In this document: piece by piece, positions 1 to 5,620 of the stretch
Layout: each line of letters starts with the position of its first letter
Numbering within the stretch: the first letter of the stretch is position 1
Origin: Clostridiales bacterium
GTDB lineage: Bacteria > Bacillota > Clostridia > Peptostreptococcales > Anaerovoracaceae
Direction: 5' to 3'
DNA length: 5,620 bases
NCBI GenBank assembly: GCA_003542355.1
Contig: DPKU01000168.1
Span: 1 to 5,620, forward strand
Made by a program: the position numbers and the translations under genes
The notes under the pieces: generated by a model
Database searches by the model: none
The model's input: only the letters and a program-made list of their open reading frames with translations
Told to the model about the DNA's origin: nothing

Positions 1-274
1 GGATGCGGCTGTGGAACTCAAGGCGGAAGCCATCCTGGCGTCAACGATCATTTCTCACGATAACATCCACTATAAGAACATGAAGCGGATCCATGAGCTG
101 GCCGTAGAGAAGGGCATCCGCGACGATGTAGTCATCCTTTGCGGCGGGACTCAGGTCGTACCCGAAGAAGCTTTGAAGACCGGCGTCGACGCCGGCTTCG
201 GAAGAAACAGCCACGGCATCGACGTGGCCACTGTCCTGGTAGAAAAACGCCGGGAAAAAAGAGAGAAGAAATAG
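1..274 (+). CDS. oraE: D-ornithine 4,5-aminomutase, large subunit OraE (3' end only)
   Basis: Only the last 90 codons plus a TAG stop are visible; the frame is open to the left edge, with the first full codon at base 2. The fragment is the end of a B12-binding Rossmann domain. It shows an S-T-I stretch (fragment residues 14-16) in the SxL-motif position, the glycine motif CGGTQ (47-51), and DAGFGR (63-68) followed by a VATVLV strand and a basic tail. From memory this closely matches OraE C-termini, which carry GFGR-x-x-x-G before the last strand, and is less like lysine 5,6-aminomutase KamE. OraE with OraS uses adenosylcobalamin and PLP to convert D-ornithine to 2,4-diaminopentanoate in the cytoplasm. 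Full-length OraE is about 730 residues, so the PLP barrel and the cobalt-ligand histidine loop lie outside the window. The ornithine racemase-like gene downstream supports OraE over KamE. Confidence 0.85.
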   Translation, partial: DAAVELKAEAILASTIISHDNIHYKNMKRIHELAVEKGIRDDVVILCGGTQVVPEEALKTGVDAGFGRNSHGIDVATVLVEKRREKREKK

Positions 275-284
275 ACAGAACCCC

Positions 285-314
285 CCGCGGCGGGGCCGAA
301 GGGTCCCGCCGCGG
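285..314 (+). other. GC-rich hairpin after oraE (first of two)
   Basis: This is a perfect inverted repeat: CCGCGGCGGG (285-294) pairs with CCCGCCGCGG (305-314). One G-U and two G-C pairs extend it inward to a 4-base loop (298-301), giving a 13-bp stem. It begins 10 bases after the oraE stop. No T-run follows, so it does not look like a classical intrinsic terminator. A role in shielding the oraE mRNA 3' end from exonucleases, or as a processing or attenuation element between two cistrons, is inference. Confidence 0.6.
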
Positions 315-331
315 ATATCACCAGGAAAATC

Positions 332-356
332 CGGGGCGGCTTTCACAGCCGCCCCG
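332..356 (+). other. GC-rich hairpin before the glmL-like gene (second of two)
   Basis: The arm CGGGGCGGCT (332-341) pairs perfectly over 10 bp with AGCCGCCCCG (347-356) around a 5-base loop (342-346). The stem ends 4 bases before the GGAG ribosome binding site of the next gene. It has no T-run. A 6-bp alternative pairing exists between GCGGGG in the first hairpin (290-295) and CCCCGC here (352-357), so the two stems could exclude each other. This is visible in sequence only; any regulatory effect is unproven. Confidence 0.55.
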
Positions 357-360
357 CTGT

Positions 361-364
361 GGAG
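361..364 (+). promoter_or_regulatory. Ribosome binding site deciding the glmL-like start
   Basis: GGAG lies 5 bases before ATG 370. The same frame is open upstream as far as an ATG at 139, but that start would overlap oraE extensively and lacks both a family-like N-terminus and such a site. The 370 start places the conserved first phosphate motif (EIGSTTT) at residue 9, as expected for GlmL-family proteins. Confidence 0.75.
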
Positions 365-369
365 AAAGC

Positions 370-1914
370 ATGGATATCGATGTATTGGTAGCCGAGATCG
401 GCTCAACGACCACCGTGGTCAACGCATTTCGCGGATTGGACAGCGACAGTCCCGAATTTTTTGGACAAGGGCAGGCGCCGACCTCCGTACTGGACGGAGA
501 TGTACGGATCGGCCTGCAGGAGGCCATCGACGACCTCAGCCGTCAAAAGGGGATCGATTCGATCCACTACGACCATATGCTGGCCACCAGCTCGGCGGCC
601 GGCGGATTAAAAATGACCGTTCACGGTCTGGTGTACGATATGACAGCAAGAGCTGCCAGAGAAGCGGCTTTGGGTGCCGGTGGCATTATTCACTACATTA
701 CTGCCGGCCGTCTGCGACGCACAGACCTTCAAAGGATCAAAGATGTCAAACCCAACCTGATCCTCATTGCCGGCGGCGTGGACTACGGCGAACGGGACAC
801 GGCTGTCTACAATGCGGAAATGATTCGCAGCCTGGGTCTTACCACGCCGGTGATCTATGCGGGGAATGTTGAAAACCAGGATGAGATGCGCCTGATCTTC
901 GATGAAGAAAGCGGACAGAAGCTTTACATCGTAGAAAACGTCTATCCCCGGATCGACGATCTGAACGTGGAACCCGCCCGGAAAGTGATCCAGAATGCTT
1001 TCGAGGATCACATCACCAATGCGCCGGGCATGGAACACGTGCGGGACATGGTGGACGGTCCGATCATTCCAACCCCCGGCGCAGTGATGGAATGCACCCG
1101 GGTTCTTCATGAATGCCTGGGAAACGTTGTGACTTTGGATGTGGGCGGCGCCACCACCGACGTTCATTCCGTGACTGAGGAATCCGAGCAGATCGCCCGG
1201 ATCCTGATCCAGCCCGAGCCCAAAGCCAAGCGGACTGTGGAAGGGGATCTGGGCGTCTATGTGAACATGAAGAACATTGTGGAAACCATCGGTATGGAAA
1301 AGCTTCGGGAGGAACTGCCGGACCTGGATCTGGACCGGATCATGGAAGAGTATAAAGCCATTCCCAAGAACGAAGAAGAGAAGCGCTTTGTGGAACGGCT
1401 GACCCTGGAAGCGGTTTTGACTTCTGTGGAGCGCCATGCCGGAAAGATCCGCTACATTTACGGCCCTTCCGGACGGAGCACCGTTGCCGAAGGCAAGGAC
1501 CTGACCCAGGTGAAATATATTATAGGGACCGGTGGGGCGCTCACCCGGCTGCCGGGCCGGTTGGAGATCCTGAAGAAGATCGCCAAGAGCAACGAAACCG
1601 GCTTATTGCTGTTCCCGACGAAAAAGGCAAGCATCCTCATCGACAACGATTACATTATGGCCTCATTGGGCGTGTTGTCCAAGACGCACAAGTCCGGCGC
1701 CGTCAAGCTCCTGGAAAAAAGCCTGGGCATTTCATTTCCCAAAAAGCCGGCCCGTGAGAAGAGCAAAAAACCGATTTACCAGGCCGAACTGGATCACTTG
1801 CGTGCAGAACAGCTGGAGAAAAAAAGACAGGATGAAGAAATGCAAAAACACCTGGCAGAGCATGGCTGGGTATTGATAGACGGAGAATATAAGCCGATCG
1901 AGAAAAAGGAGTAA
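370..1914 (+). CDS. GlmL/MutL-family ASKHA ATPase, putative ornithine aminomutase reactivase
   Basis: This 514-residue protein belongs to the GlmL/MutL family of actin/Hsp70-like ATPases found beside B12-dependent aminomutases. Visible motifs in order are the first phosphate loop EIGSTTTVV (9-17), SSAAGGLKM (74-82), IAGGVDYGE (133-141), YAGN (163-166), the second phosphate motif LDVGGATTDVHS (256-267), the family signature VEGDLG (290-295) and the adenosine-type motif GTGGALTR (386-393). Family members are proposed to protect or reactivate adenosylcobalamin mutases. Its position just after oraE makes OraE/OraS the likely client, and equivalent genes occur in ornithine clusters such as that of Clostridioides difficile (from memory). 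Glutamate-mutase GlmL proteins are about 460 residues; the surplus here is a charged tail (about 450-514) with a likely helix at 468-498. It precedes the transporter gene by 1 nt, and the transporter's ribosome site lies in its final codons. The family assignment is firm; the reactivase role is inferred. Confidence 0.88.
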   Translation: MDIDVLVAEIGSTTTVVNAFRGLDSDSPEFFGQGQAPTSVLDGDVRIGLQEAIDDLSRQKGIDSIHYDHMLATSSAAGGLKMTVHGLVYDMTARAAREAALGAGGIIHYITAGRLRRTDLQRIKDVKPNLILIAGGVDYGERDTAVYNAEMIRSLGLTTPVIYAGNVENQDEMRLIFDEESGQKLYIVENVYPRIDDLNVEPARKVIQNAFEDHITNAPGMEHVRDMVDGPIIPTPGAVMECTRVLHECLGNVVTLDVGGATTDVHSVTEESEQIARILIQPEPKAKRTVEGDLGVYVNMKNIVETIGMEKLREELPDLDLDRIMEEYKAIPKNEEEKRFVERLTLEAVLTSVERHAGKIRYIYGPSGRSTVAEGKDLTQVKYIIGTGGALTRLPGRLEILKKIAKSNETGLLLFPTKKASILIDNDYIMASLGVLSKTHKSGAVKLLEKSLGISFPKKPAREKSKKPIYQAELDHLRAEQLEKKRQDEEMQKHLAEHGWVLIDGEYKPIEKKE

Positions 1915-1915
1915 C

Positions 1916-2788
1916 ATGTCCCGAAAACACGTTTGGATCGCCATATTGTGCAATACGATATGGGGATTGTCCAGCATCTACTGGCATAAGCTGGCCCATA
2001 TCGATGCCTTGCTGGTCCTGTACAGCAGGATCATTTTCGCCGCACTTCTGGCCTACGGAATGGTGCTGGCCACTCGCAAAAGGGCAGAGCTCAAAGCGAC
2101 GATCACCGACTGGAAAATCATGAAATACATGATCCCCGCCGCATTTATCATTTCTTTCAACTGGGGAATGTATATCTGGGCCATGGGACACGGGCGTATG
2201 ATCGAAGCCAGTCTGGGCTATTTTATGGCGCCTCTGATGGTCTTTGCCATTTCTGTCCGGTTTTTCGGCGAAAAGGCCGGCAAGCTTCAGCTGGCCGCTA
2301 TGTTCATCGCATTGGCCGGCGTAGTCGTCTCCATCGCCATGTATCGGACGGTCCCGGTGATCGGCCTGGTCCTGGGGTTCAGCTTTACGATGTACGGCAC
2401 CATAAAAAAGAAGGTCAAAGTATATCCCGCCGTGAGCATCTTTATCGAGAGCATCATTTTGACGCCTTTTGCCCTGGTGCTCATGGGGCTGACGATGCGG
2501 CCCCAGATCGCAGCTCTGGCGCCCCTGGATTTCCCACTGCTTATGGGAACCGGTGTTTTAACGGCTGTGCCCCTGGTGCTGTACGCCAGCGCAGTCAATA
2601 ACATCCCCTATATCACCTTGGGTTTTACCCAGTATATTTCACCGGCGATCACCGTTTTCGTGGGACTGCTCTACGGAGAGATGTTTACCCCCGAAAAAAA
2701 AGTCCTGCTGGCATTTATTCTGGTTTCCTTGGCACTTTATTCCTATGCCGGAATCCGGACTGCACGTCCGCTGAAAGAGGAGGTTTGA
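1916..2788 (+). CDS. rarD: RarD-like EamA/DMT-superfamily transporter
   Basis: This 290-residue integral membrane protein has about ten hydrophobic segments (roughly 7-22, 30-51, 70-88, 98-115, 123-141, 147-160, 170-190, 207-226, 236-254, 262-280) arranged as two EamA halves. Hallmarks of the RarD subfamily are WGLSSIYWHKL (16-26), a Y-S-R-I-I segment (36-40), NWGMYIWA (82-89) followed by EASLGYFMAPL (97-107), TAVPLVLYASA (216-226) and LGFTQYISP (235-243). RarD proteins are linked by name to chloramphenicol sensitivity, and their substrate is poorly defined. The gene starts 1 nt after the glmL-like stop, with GGAG at 1908-1911, and ends 1 nt before the racemase start, so translation is probably coupled on both sides. 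That context suggests movement of ornithine, D-ornithine or an end product. The symbol marks subfamily membership only; the substrate is not shown by sequence. Confidence 0.85.
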   Translation: MSRKHVWIAILCNTIWGLSSIYWHKLAHIDALLVLYSRIIFAALLAYGMVLATRKRAELKATITDWKIMKYMIPAAFIISFNWGMYIWAMGHGRMIEASLGYFMAPLMVFAISVRFFGEKAGKLQLAAMFIALAGVVVSIAMYRTVPVIGLVLGFSFTMYGTIKKKVKVYPAVSIFIESIILTPFALVLMGLTMRPQIAALAPLDFPLLMGTGVLTAVPLVLYASAVNNIPYITLGFTQYISPAITVFVGLLYGEMFTPEKKVLLAFILVSLALYSYAGIRTARPLKEEV

Positions 2789-2789
2789 A

Positions 2790-3866
2790 ATGTATCCCCA
2801 ACTGCTGATCGATCTGGGAAAGCTGAATAAAAATTTGAACGTTCTTGCTGCGCTGGCCAAAACGGGCGATTGCTCCCTGATGATCGTCACGAAGAGCTTT
2901 TGCGCTGACAGGCGCATCGTGGCGGAAATATTAAAAAATGACGCGGTGGAATATCTTGCCGATTCCCGGATCCAAAATATCGCGTCCTATACGGATCAGG
3001 CACATATCGCCGGAAAAGAGACCGTACTGCTGCGTTTGCCCATGGCTTCGGAAGCCGAAGAGGTGGTGCGCTTTGCCGACCTTTCGCTGAATTCCGAGAT
3101 CGAAACGATCCGGTTGTTGGACCAGGCTGCGGCCAAACAGAACAAGACCCATAAGATCTTGCTGATGGTGGACCTGGGCGACTTGCGGGAGGGGATGTTT
3201 TACCAGAACGAAGAGGCCATTCTGGCGGTCTGCGACGAGATCCTGAAAATGCGTCATATCCGGTTCTTTGGCATCGGTACGAACCTGACCTGCTACGGCG
3301 CCATCATCCCTAAAGAAGACAACCTGGGACAACTGGCCCGGCTGGCTGAGCGCATTCAGAGCCGGTTCAGCACGACGCTGGCCATGATTTCCGGCGGCAA
3401 CAGCAGCTCTGTCTATCTGATTCCGAAGAAGCAGCTGCCGGCGGGGATCAACAATCTGCGCCTGGGAGAAGCTTTTATCCTGGGCAACGAAACGGCCTAC
3501 TCCCAGCGGATTCCGGAAACGTGCAACGATGGGATCCTGCTTCGGGCTCAGATCATCGAATCTAAAGATAAGCCATCTTTGCCCATCGGCGAAGTGGGTG
3601 TGGACGCCTTCGGAGAAGTGCCCCACTACGAAGACAAAGGGATCATCACCCGAGCCATCCTGGCTGTGGGCAAACAGGACACCAATCCCGACGGTCTGAC
3701 GCCGATGGATCCTGGCGTAGAGATCTTGGGCGGCTCTTCGGACCATCTGTTGGTGAATACCACGGGCAGCGCATATCATCTTGGCGATACCATGGATTTC
3801 CGAATGGATTACGGTGCGTTATTAAAGCTGTTTACCAGTCCCTATGTTACGCGGACCTATCGATAG
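2790..3866 (+). CDS. orr: Ornithine racemase (alanine racemase N-domain family, PLP enzyme)
   Basis: This 358-residue fold-type III PLP enzyme is similar to Clostridium ornithine racemase Orr, which is of comparable length. It would convert L-ornithine to D-ornithine, the substrate of OraS/OraE, in the cytoplasm. The predicted Schiff-base lysine is K35 in VTKSFCAD (33-40). Further barrel motifs are LADSR (56-60), MVDLGDLREG (126-135), GIGTNLTCYG (161-170), a phosphate-binding SGGNSSS (201-207) and LRLGEAFILG (223-232). A C-terminal beta domain follows, with SSDHL at 316-320. The start ATG is 1 nt after the transporter stop, with GGAGG at 2779-2783, 6 bases upstream. The visible motifs fit the broad alanine/ornithine racemase group. 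The narrower ornithine specificity rests on resemblance to Orr and on linkage to oraE; a related amino acid racemase is the alternative. Confidence 0.87.
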   Translation: MYPQLLIDLGKLNKNLNVLAALAKTGDCSLMIVTKSFCADRRIVAEILKNDAVEYLADSRIQNIASYTDQAHIAGKETVLLRLPMASEAEEVVRFADLSLNSEIETIRLLDQAAAKQNKTHKILLMVDLGDLREGMFYQNEEAILAVCDEILKMRHIRFFGIGTNLTCYGAIIPKEDNLGQLARLAERIQSRFSTTLAMISGGNSSSVYLIPKKQLPAGINNLRLGEAFILGNETAYSQRIPETCNDGILLRAQIIESKDKPSLPIGEVGVDAFGEVPHYEDKGIITRAILAVGKQDTNPDGLTPMDPGVEILGGSSDHLLVNTTGSAYHLGDTMDFRMDYGALLKLFTSPYVTRTYR

Positions 3867-3870
3867 GAAA

Positions 3871-3875
3871 AGGAG
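3871..3875 (+). promoter_or_regulatory. Ribosome binding site deciding the HD-protein start
   Basis: AGGAG sits 4 bases before ATG 3880. The longer in-frame ATG at 3844 lies inside the end of the racemase gene, has no purine-rich site upstream, and would add only a basic 12-residue stretch without family-like character. The 3880 start is therefore preferred. Confidence 0.75.
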
Positions 3876-3879
3876 AAGC

Positions 3880-4539
3880 ATGATCACCTACGAACAAATC
3901 GTACAGGATCCGGCTGTGCGGGAATATATTTCCCGGGCCGATGAATCGCTCATGGCCCTGGGCTATACGGAGCACAGCTTCGCCCATGTAACCAGGGTCG
4001 CAGAGACCGCAAAATATATCATGGAAAAGCTGGAGTATCCGGCCCGGGATGTGGAACTGGTCCAGATCGCCGCATATCTTCATGACATCGGCAATCTGGT
4101 GAACCGGATCGACCACTCTCAGAGTGGCGCTGTGATCGCCTTCCGGATCCTGGATCACCTGGGCGGTGATCCGGCGGATATCGCTACGGTGGTCACGGCC
4201 ATCGGCAACCACGACGAAGGGACCGGTGTCGCCGTCAATCCGGTGGCGGCTGCCCTGATCCTGGCCGATAAGTCCGATGTGCGGCGGACAAGGGTACGCA
4301 ACCAGGACAAATCCAACTTTGACATCCACGACCGGGTCAACTATTCGGTCCGTAAATCCCAAGTCCGAATCAACGATGAACGGACGTTGCTGAAGCTCAA
4401 GCTTACGATCGATACAAAATACAGCTCGGTAATGGACTACTTTGAGATTTTCTTGCAGCGCATGATCATGTGCCGGAAGGCCGCTGAAGCCTTGGGTCTG
4501 GAGTTTAAGCTCATCATCAACGAACAGACACTGATATAA
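3880..4539 (+). CDS. HD-domain metal-dependent phosphohydrolase
   Basis: This 219-residue soluble protein has the HD superfamily metal motifs: H36 (in HSFAH, 32-36), H68-D69 (in AYLHDIGN, 65-72), H79 (in IDHS), H111 (in GNHDEG, 109-114) and D130 (in LADKSDVRR, 128-136). The spacing H...HD...H...H...D is that of HD proteins able to bind two metal ions. No GYP motif and no fused sensor, ppGpp-synthetase or nucleotidyltransferase domain is visible, so the substrate cannot be named. The C-terminal third (about 160-219) contains DERTLLKLKLTID-type strands and an amphipathic helix that may aid dimerisation. It begins 13 nt after the racemase stop with no promoter seen between them, so it is probably the last gene of the ornithine operon. 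A role in removing a damaged cofactor or cleaving a signalling nucleotide is speculation. Confidence 0.85.
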   Translation: MITYEQIVQDPAVREYISRADESLMALGYTEHSFAHVTRVAETAKYIMEKLEYPARDVELVQIAAYLHDIGNLVNRIDHSQSGAVIAFRILDHLGGDPADIATVVTAIGNHDEGTGVAVNPVAAALILADKSDVRRTRVRNQDKSNFDIHDRVNYSVRKSQVRINDERTLLKLKLTIDTKYSSVMDYFEIFLQRMIMCRKAAEALGLEFKLIINEQTLI

Positions 4540-4560
4540 AAAAGCGCATACAGACAAAGA

Positions 4561-4588
4561 AAAAGAGGCCTTATACAAGGCCTCTTTT
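4561..4588. terminator. Bidirectional intrinsic terminator between convergent genes
   Basis: AAAAGAGGCCTT (4561-4572) pairs perfectly with AAGGCCTCTTTT (4577-4588) around the loop ATAC, a 12-bp stem with core GAGGCCTT. On the + strand the 3' arm ends in TTTT. On the - strand the complementary run is TTTTTCTTT, which is the stronger T-tract. It lies 21 bases after the HD-protein stop and 24 bases beyond the thioesterase stop, so it can end both transcripts. Confidence 0.88.
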
Positions 4589-4612
4589 GCAGTTTGGCGC
4601 GGCATATTCGCA

Positions 4613-5008
4613 TCAATCGGAGATCCTATAAAAAGAAAAAAGACCTTCTCCCGCCAGCGTACCGTCTTCGTGGGTGAGCTTGGCTGCGATCACGCAGGTT
4701 TTACGGCCACGATGGTTCACCTGGGCGGTACAGTACAGCGTTCCCTGGTTGGTGGCCTTATAGAATTGGAAGCTGCAGCTCTGTGTTACGTAATGGGCGC
4801 CAGTGCTGTGGGCTGCCGCGCCGGCTACGGTGTCGGCCAGCGAAACATAGACTCCGCCGTGCACATGGAGGTTCCGGTTGATCACCTTATCAGAATATTT
4901 CACCTGCCCGGCGGCAAAATCCGGACGGACCTCCGTCAATTCGATACCGATGGCGTTGGTATAGGGATTGCGGCTGTTGAATTCTTCCAGCAGTTTTTCG
5001 AGGTTCAT
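4613..5008 (-). CDS. PaaI-family hotdog-fold acyl-CoA thioesterase
   Basis: This 131-residue protein has the size and layout of a single-hotdog PaaI/YbgC-like thioesterase. An N-terminal helix (about 1-12) is followed by the family signature N46-x-H48-x-HGG (50-52) and then LADT (58-61), with D59 in the position of the catalytic acidic residue. Strand-rich segments follow, including QSCSFQFYK (76-84), TAQVNHRGRKTCV (94-106) and the closing EGLFSFYRI (121-129). Such enzymes hydrolyse acyl- or aryl-CoA thioesters in the cytoplasm and usually work as tetramers. Substrate range cannot be read from sequence. The start ATG at 5008 is supported by AAAGGA at 5021-5016, 7 bases upstream. It lies 67 bases after the permease gene on the same strand, so co-transcription is possible. 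Coenzyme A thioesters occur in the ornithine pathway, but opposite orientation argues against a direct link. Confidence 0.87.
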   Translation of the reverse strand: MNLEKLLEEFNSRNPYTNAIGIELTEVRPDFAAGQVKYSDKVINRNLHVHGGVYVSLADTVAGAAAHSTGAHYVTQSCSFQFYKATNQGTLYCTAQVNHRGRKTCVIAAKLTHEDGTLAGEGLFSFYRISD

Positions 5009-5016
5009 ATCGTGTT

Positions 5017-5068
5017 CCTTTCCAAAATGTTTTCCCTATGATATCACACAAGAGGATATGGGGAAAGG
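5017..5068 (-). other. Inverted repeat that could mask the thioesterase ribosome site
   Basis: Within the 67-base gap between permease and thioesterase, the - strand transcript carries CCUUUCC (from 5068-5062) and later GGAAAGG (5023-5017). These are perfectly complementary over 7 bases with 38 bases between. The second arm contains most of the Shine-Dalgarno site of the thioesterase gene. This may be chance, because purine-rich sites readily find complements. No convincing -35/-10 promoter was seen in this gap. Confidence 0.25.
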
Positions 5069-5075
5069 CAAATCT

Positions 5076-5618
5076 CTACAGATCCTGCGCTCTTTTGTAG
5101 AGTCGCTCGCTTTCCTCTTTGGAGGTGGTTTTTTCCAGGAGGAAGGCGATCACTGCAATGCCTGCGATGCTGCACAGCAAACGGATACCTGTAAATTTCC
5201 AGCCCAGACTGGAGGCTTCAAAGAGAAGCATGGGGATCTTGGTGGTGGACCAGGCGCCGATAAAGATGAATACGTTGCTCAGCGCAACGCCTTTTTTCAT
5301 CAGCATTCCAGCAACGGGAAAAGCGGCGTACAAGGGCCCTGCCGCGGCGCTGCCCATGGCGAAGGCCAGCAAAACGCCCCGGAGACCTGCACCCTGTCCC
5401 ATGTACTTCATCATGGTTTCTCTGGGGACCCATACGTCGATCAGGCCCAGAAGGATGAAAATAGGGGGCAGAATGGACAGCATTTCGGTCAGATTGCCTG
5501 CGGTGAGACGGAAAGAATTTCGCCCGAGCTCAGGCGCTGCAAACAGGAGGATTAAATTGGCCGCAAAGAGGATCAGGAACAATCCGTACCGCCGAAGCAA
5601 AGATTTTTGCTGTTTCAT
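5076..5618 (-). CDS. Half-size permease of the YraQ/ArsP_1 (COG0701) family
   Basis: This is a 180-residue membrane protein with about five hydrophobic segments (roughly 11-29, 47-64, 80-105, 113-134, 143-162) and a charged C-terminal tail (163-180). The family-like core is GSAAAGPLYAAFPVAG (89-104), followed by a KKG turn (108-110) and FIFIGAWSTTKIPM (117-130). Full-length YraQ/ArsP permeases are about 300 or more residues and contain two such halves. In many Firmicutes the halves are separate adjacent genes of about 150-180 residues, so this may be one of a pair with its partner beyond the right edge. The ATG is 2 bases from the window end, so its ribosome site cannot be seen and a longer reading frame is not excluded. 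Some relatives export organoarsenicals; many have no known substrate. The 67-base gap to the thioesterase allows one transcript. Confidence 0.75.
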   Translation of the reverse strand: MKQQKSLLRRYGLFLILFAANLILLFAAPELGRNSFRLTAGNLTEMLSILPPIFILLGLIDVWVPRETMMKYMGQGAGLRGVLLAFAMGSAAAGPLYAAFPVAGMLMKKGVALSNVFIFIGAWSTTKIPMLLFEASSLGWKFTGIRLLCSIAGIAVIAFLLEKTTSKEESERLYKRAQDL

Positions 5619-5620
5619 TT

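Noticed and set aside
180..195. 16-base perfect palindrome CCGGCGTCGACGCCGG within oraE
   Set aside because: It encodes the conserved T-G-V-D-A-G stretch with GC-rich codons, so symmetry by codon choice is the simpler explanation. No second copy was noticed in the window.
275..369. Promoter or Rho-independent terminator between oraE and the glmL-like gene
   Set aside because: No -35/-10 pair was convincing, and neither hairpin is followed by a T-run, so neither call can be supported.
607..1437. 276-codon open frame on the - strand inside the glmL-like gene
   Set aside because: It lies wholly antisense to a gene with clear family motifs, is rich in His, Phe and Gly as mirror frames of biased codons are, and has no recognisable domain.
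2931..3779. 282-codon open frame on the - strand inside the racemase gene
   Set aside because: It mirrors a well-supported PLP enzyme. The translation has no family motifs and a composition typical of antisense frames.
4113..4127. 7-bp inverted repeat with a 1-base centre in the HD gene
   Set aside because: It lies in coding sequence around the metal-ligand H79, is too tight to form a hairpin, and has no repeat elsewhere.
3847..4605. 252-codon open frame on the - strand across the HD gene
   Set aside because: It is antisense to the conserved HD motifs and would read through the terminator hairpin at its start. No domain was recognised.
4968..5555. 195-codon open frame on the + strand over the permease gene
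   Set aside because: It overlaps the permease and the thioesterase start in antisense, and is rich in Cys, His and Gln without any membrane or catalytic pattern.
1..5620. Mobile element, CRISPR array, tRNA or rRNA
   Set aside because: No direct-repeat arrays, transposase motifs, terminal inverted repeats or RNA-gene signatures were seen. The genes look like a stable metabolic region.

Overview
The window shows the 3' end of an ornithine-fermentation operon on the + strand, running into a bidirectional terminator, followed by two convergent genes on the - strand. The organism is most likely a strict anaerobe that ferments amino acids. Evidence for this is the C-terminus of an adenosylcobalamin/PLP-dependent D-ornithine 4,5-aminomutase (OraE), a GlmL/MutL-type mutase partner and an ornithine racemase-like PLP enzyme. 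Strong purine-rich Shine-Dalgarno sites, tight gene packing and a moderately GC-rich sequence (judged by eye) fit Clostridia/Firmicutes best. Synergistota or another amino-acid fermenter cannot be excluded.

Layout, + strand: partial oraE (1-274); a 95-nt spacer with two strong GC-rich hairpins; a glmL-like ASKHA ATPase gene (370-1914); a RarD-family EamA/DMT transporter (1916-2788); an orr-like racemase (2790-3866); an HD-domain phosphohydrolase (3880-4539); then a hairpin terminator with T-runs on both sides (4561-4588). Layout, - strand: a half-size YraQ/ArsP-type permease (5618-5076), then a PaaI-like hotdog thioesterase (5008-4613) that runs into the same terminator. No stretch longer than 95 bases lacks a gene or a described element.

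How the genes fit together (pathway knowledge plus inference): the racemase converts L-ornithine to D-ornithine. OraS/OraE then moves the terminal amino group to give 2,4-diaminopentanoate, which upstream genes outside the window (ord, ortA, ortB) would oxidise and cleave. The GlmL-like ATPase probably protects or reactivates the B12 enzyme. The transporter lies with 1-nt gaps between the ATPase and racemase genes, so it is probably a transport component of the pathway. The HD protein is a candidate housekeeping or regulatory phosphohydrolase carried at the operon end.

I did not find a clearly new defence or mobile system. The points most worth a second look are the RarD-family transporter inside an ornithine operon, the HD protein at its end, the charged C-terminal extension on the GlmL-like protein, and the paired hairpins between oraE and the glmL-like gene.
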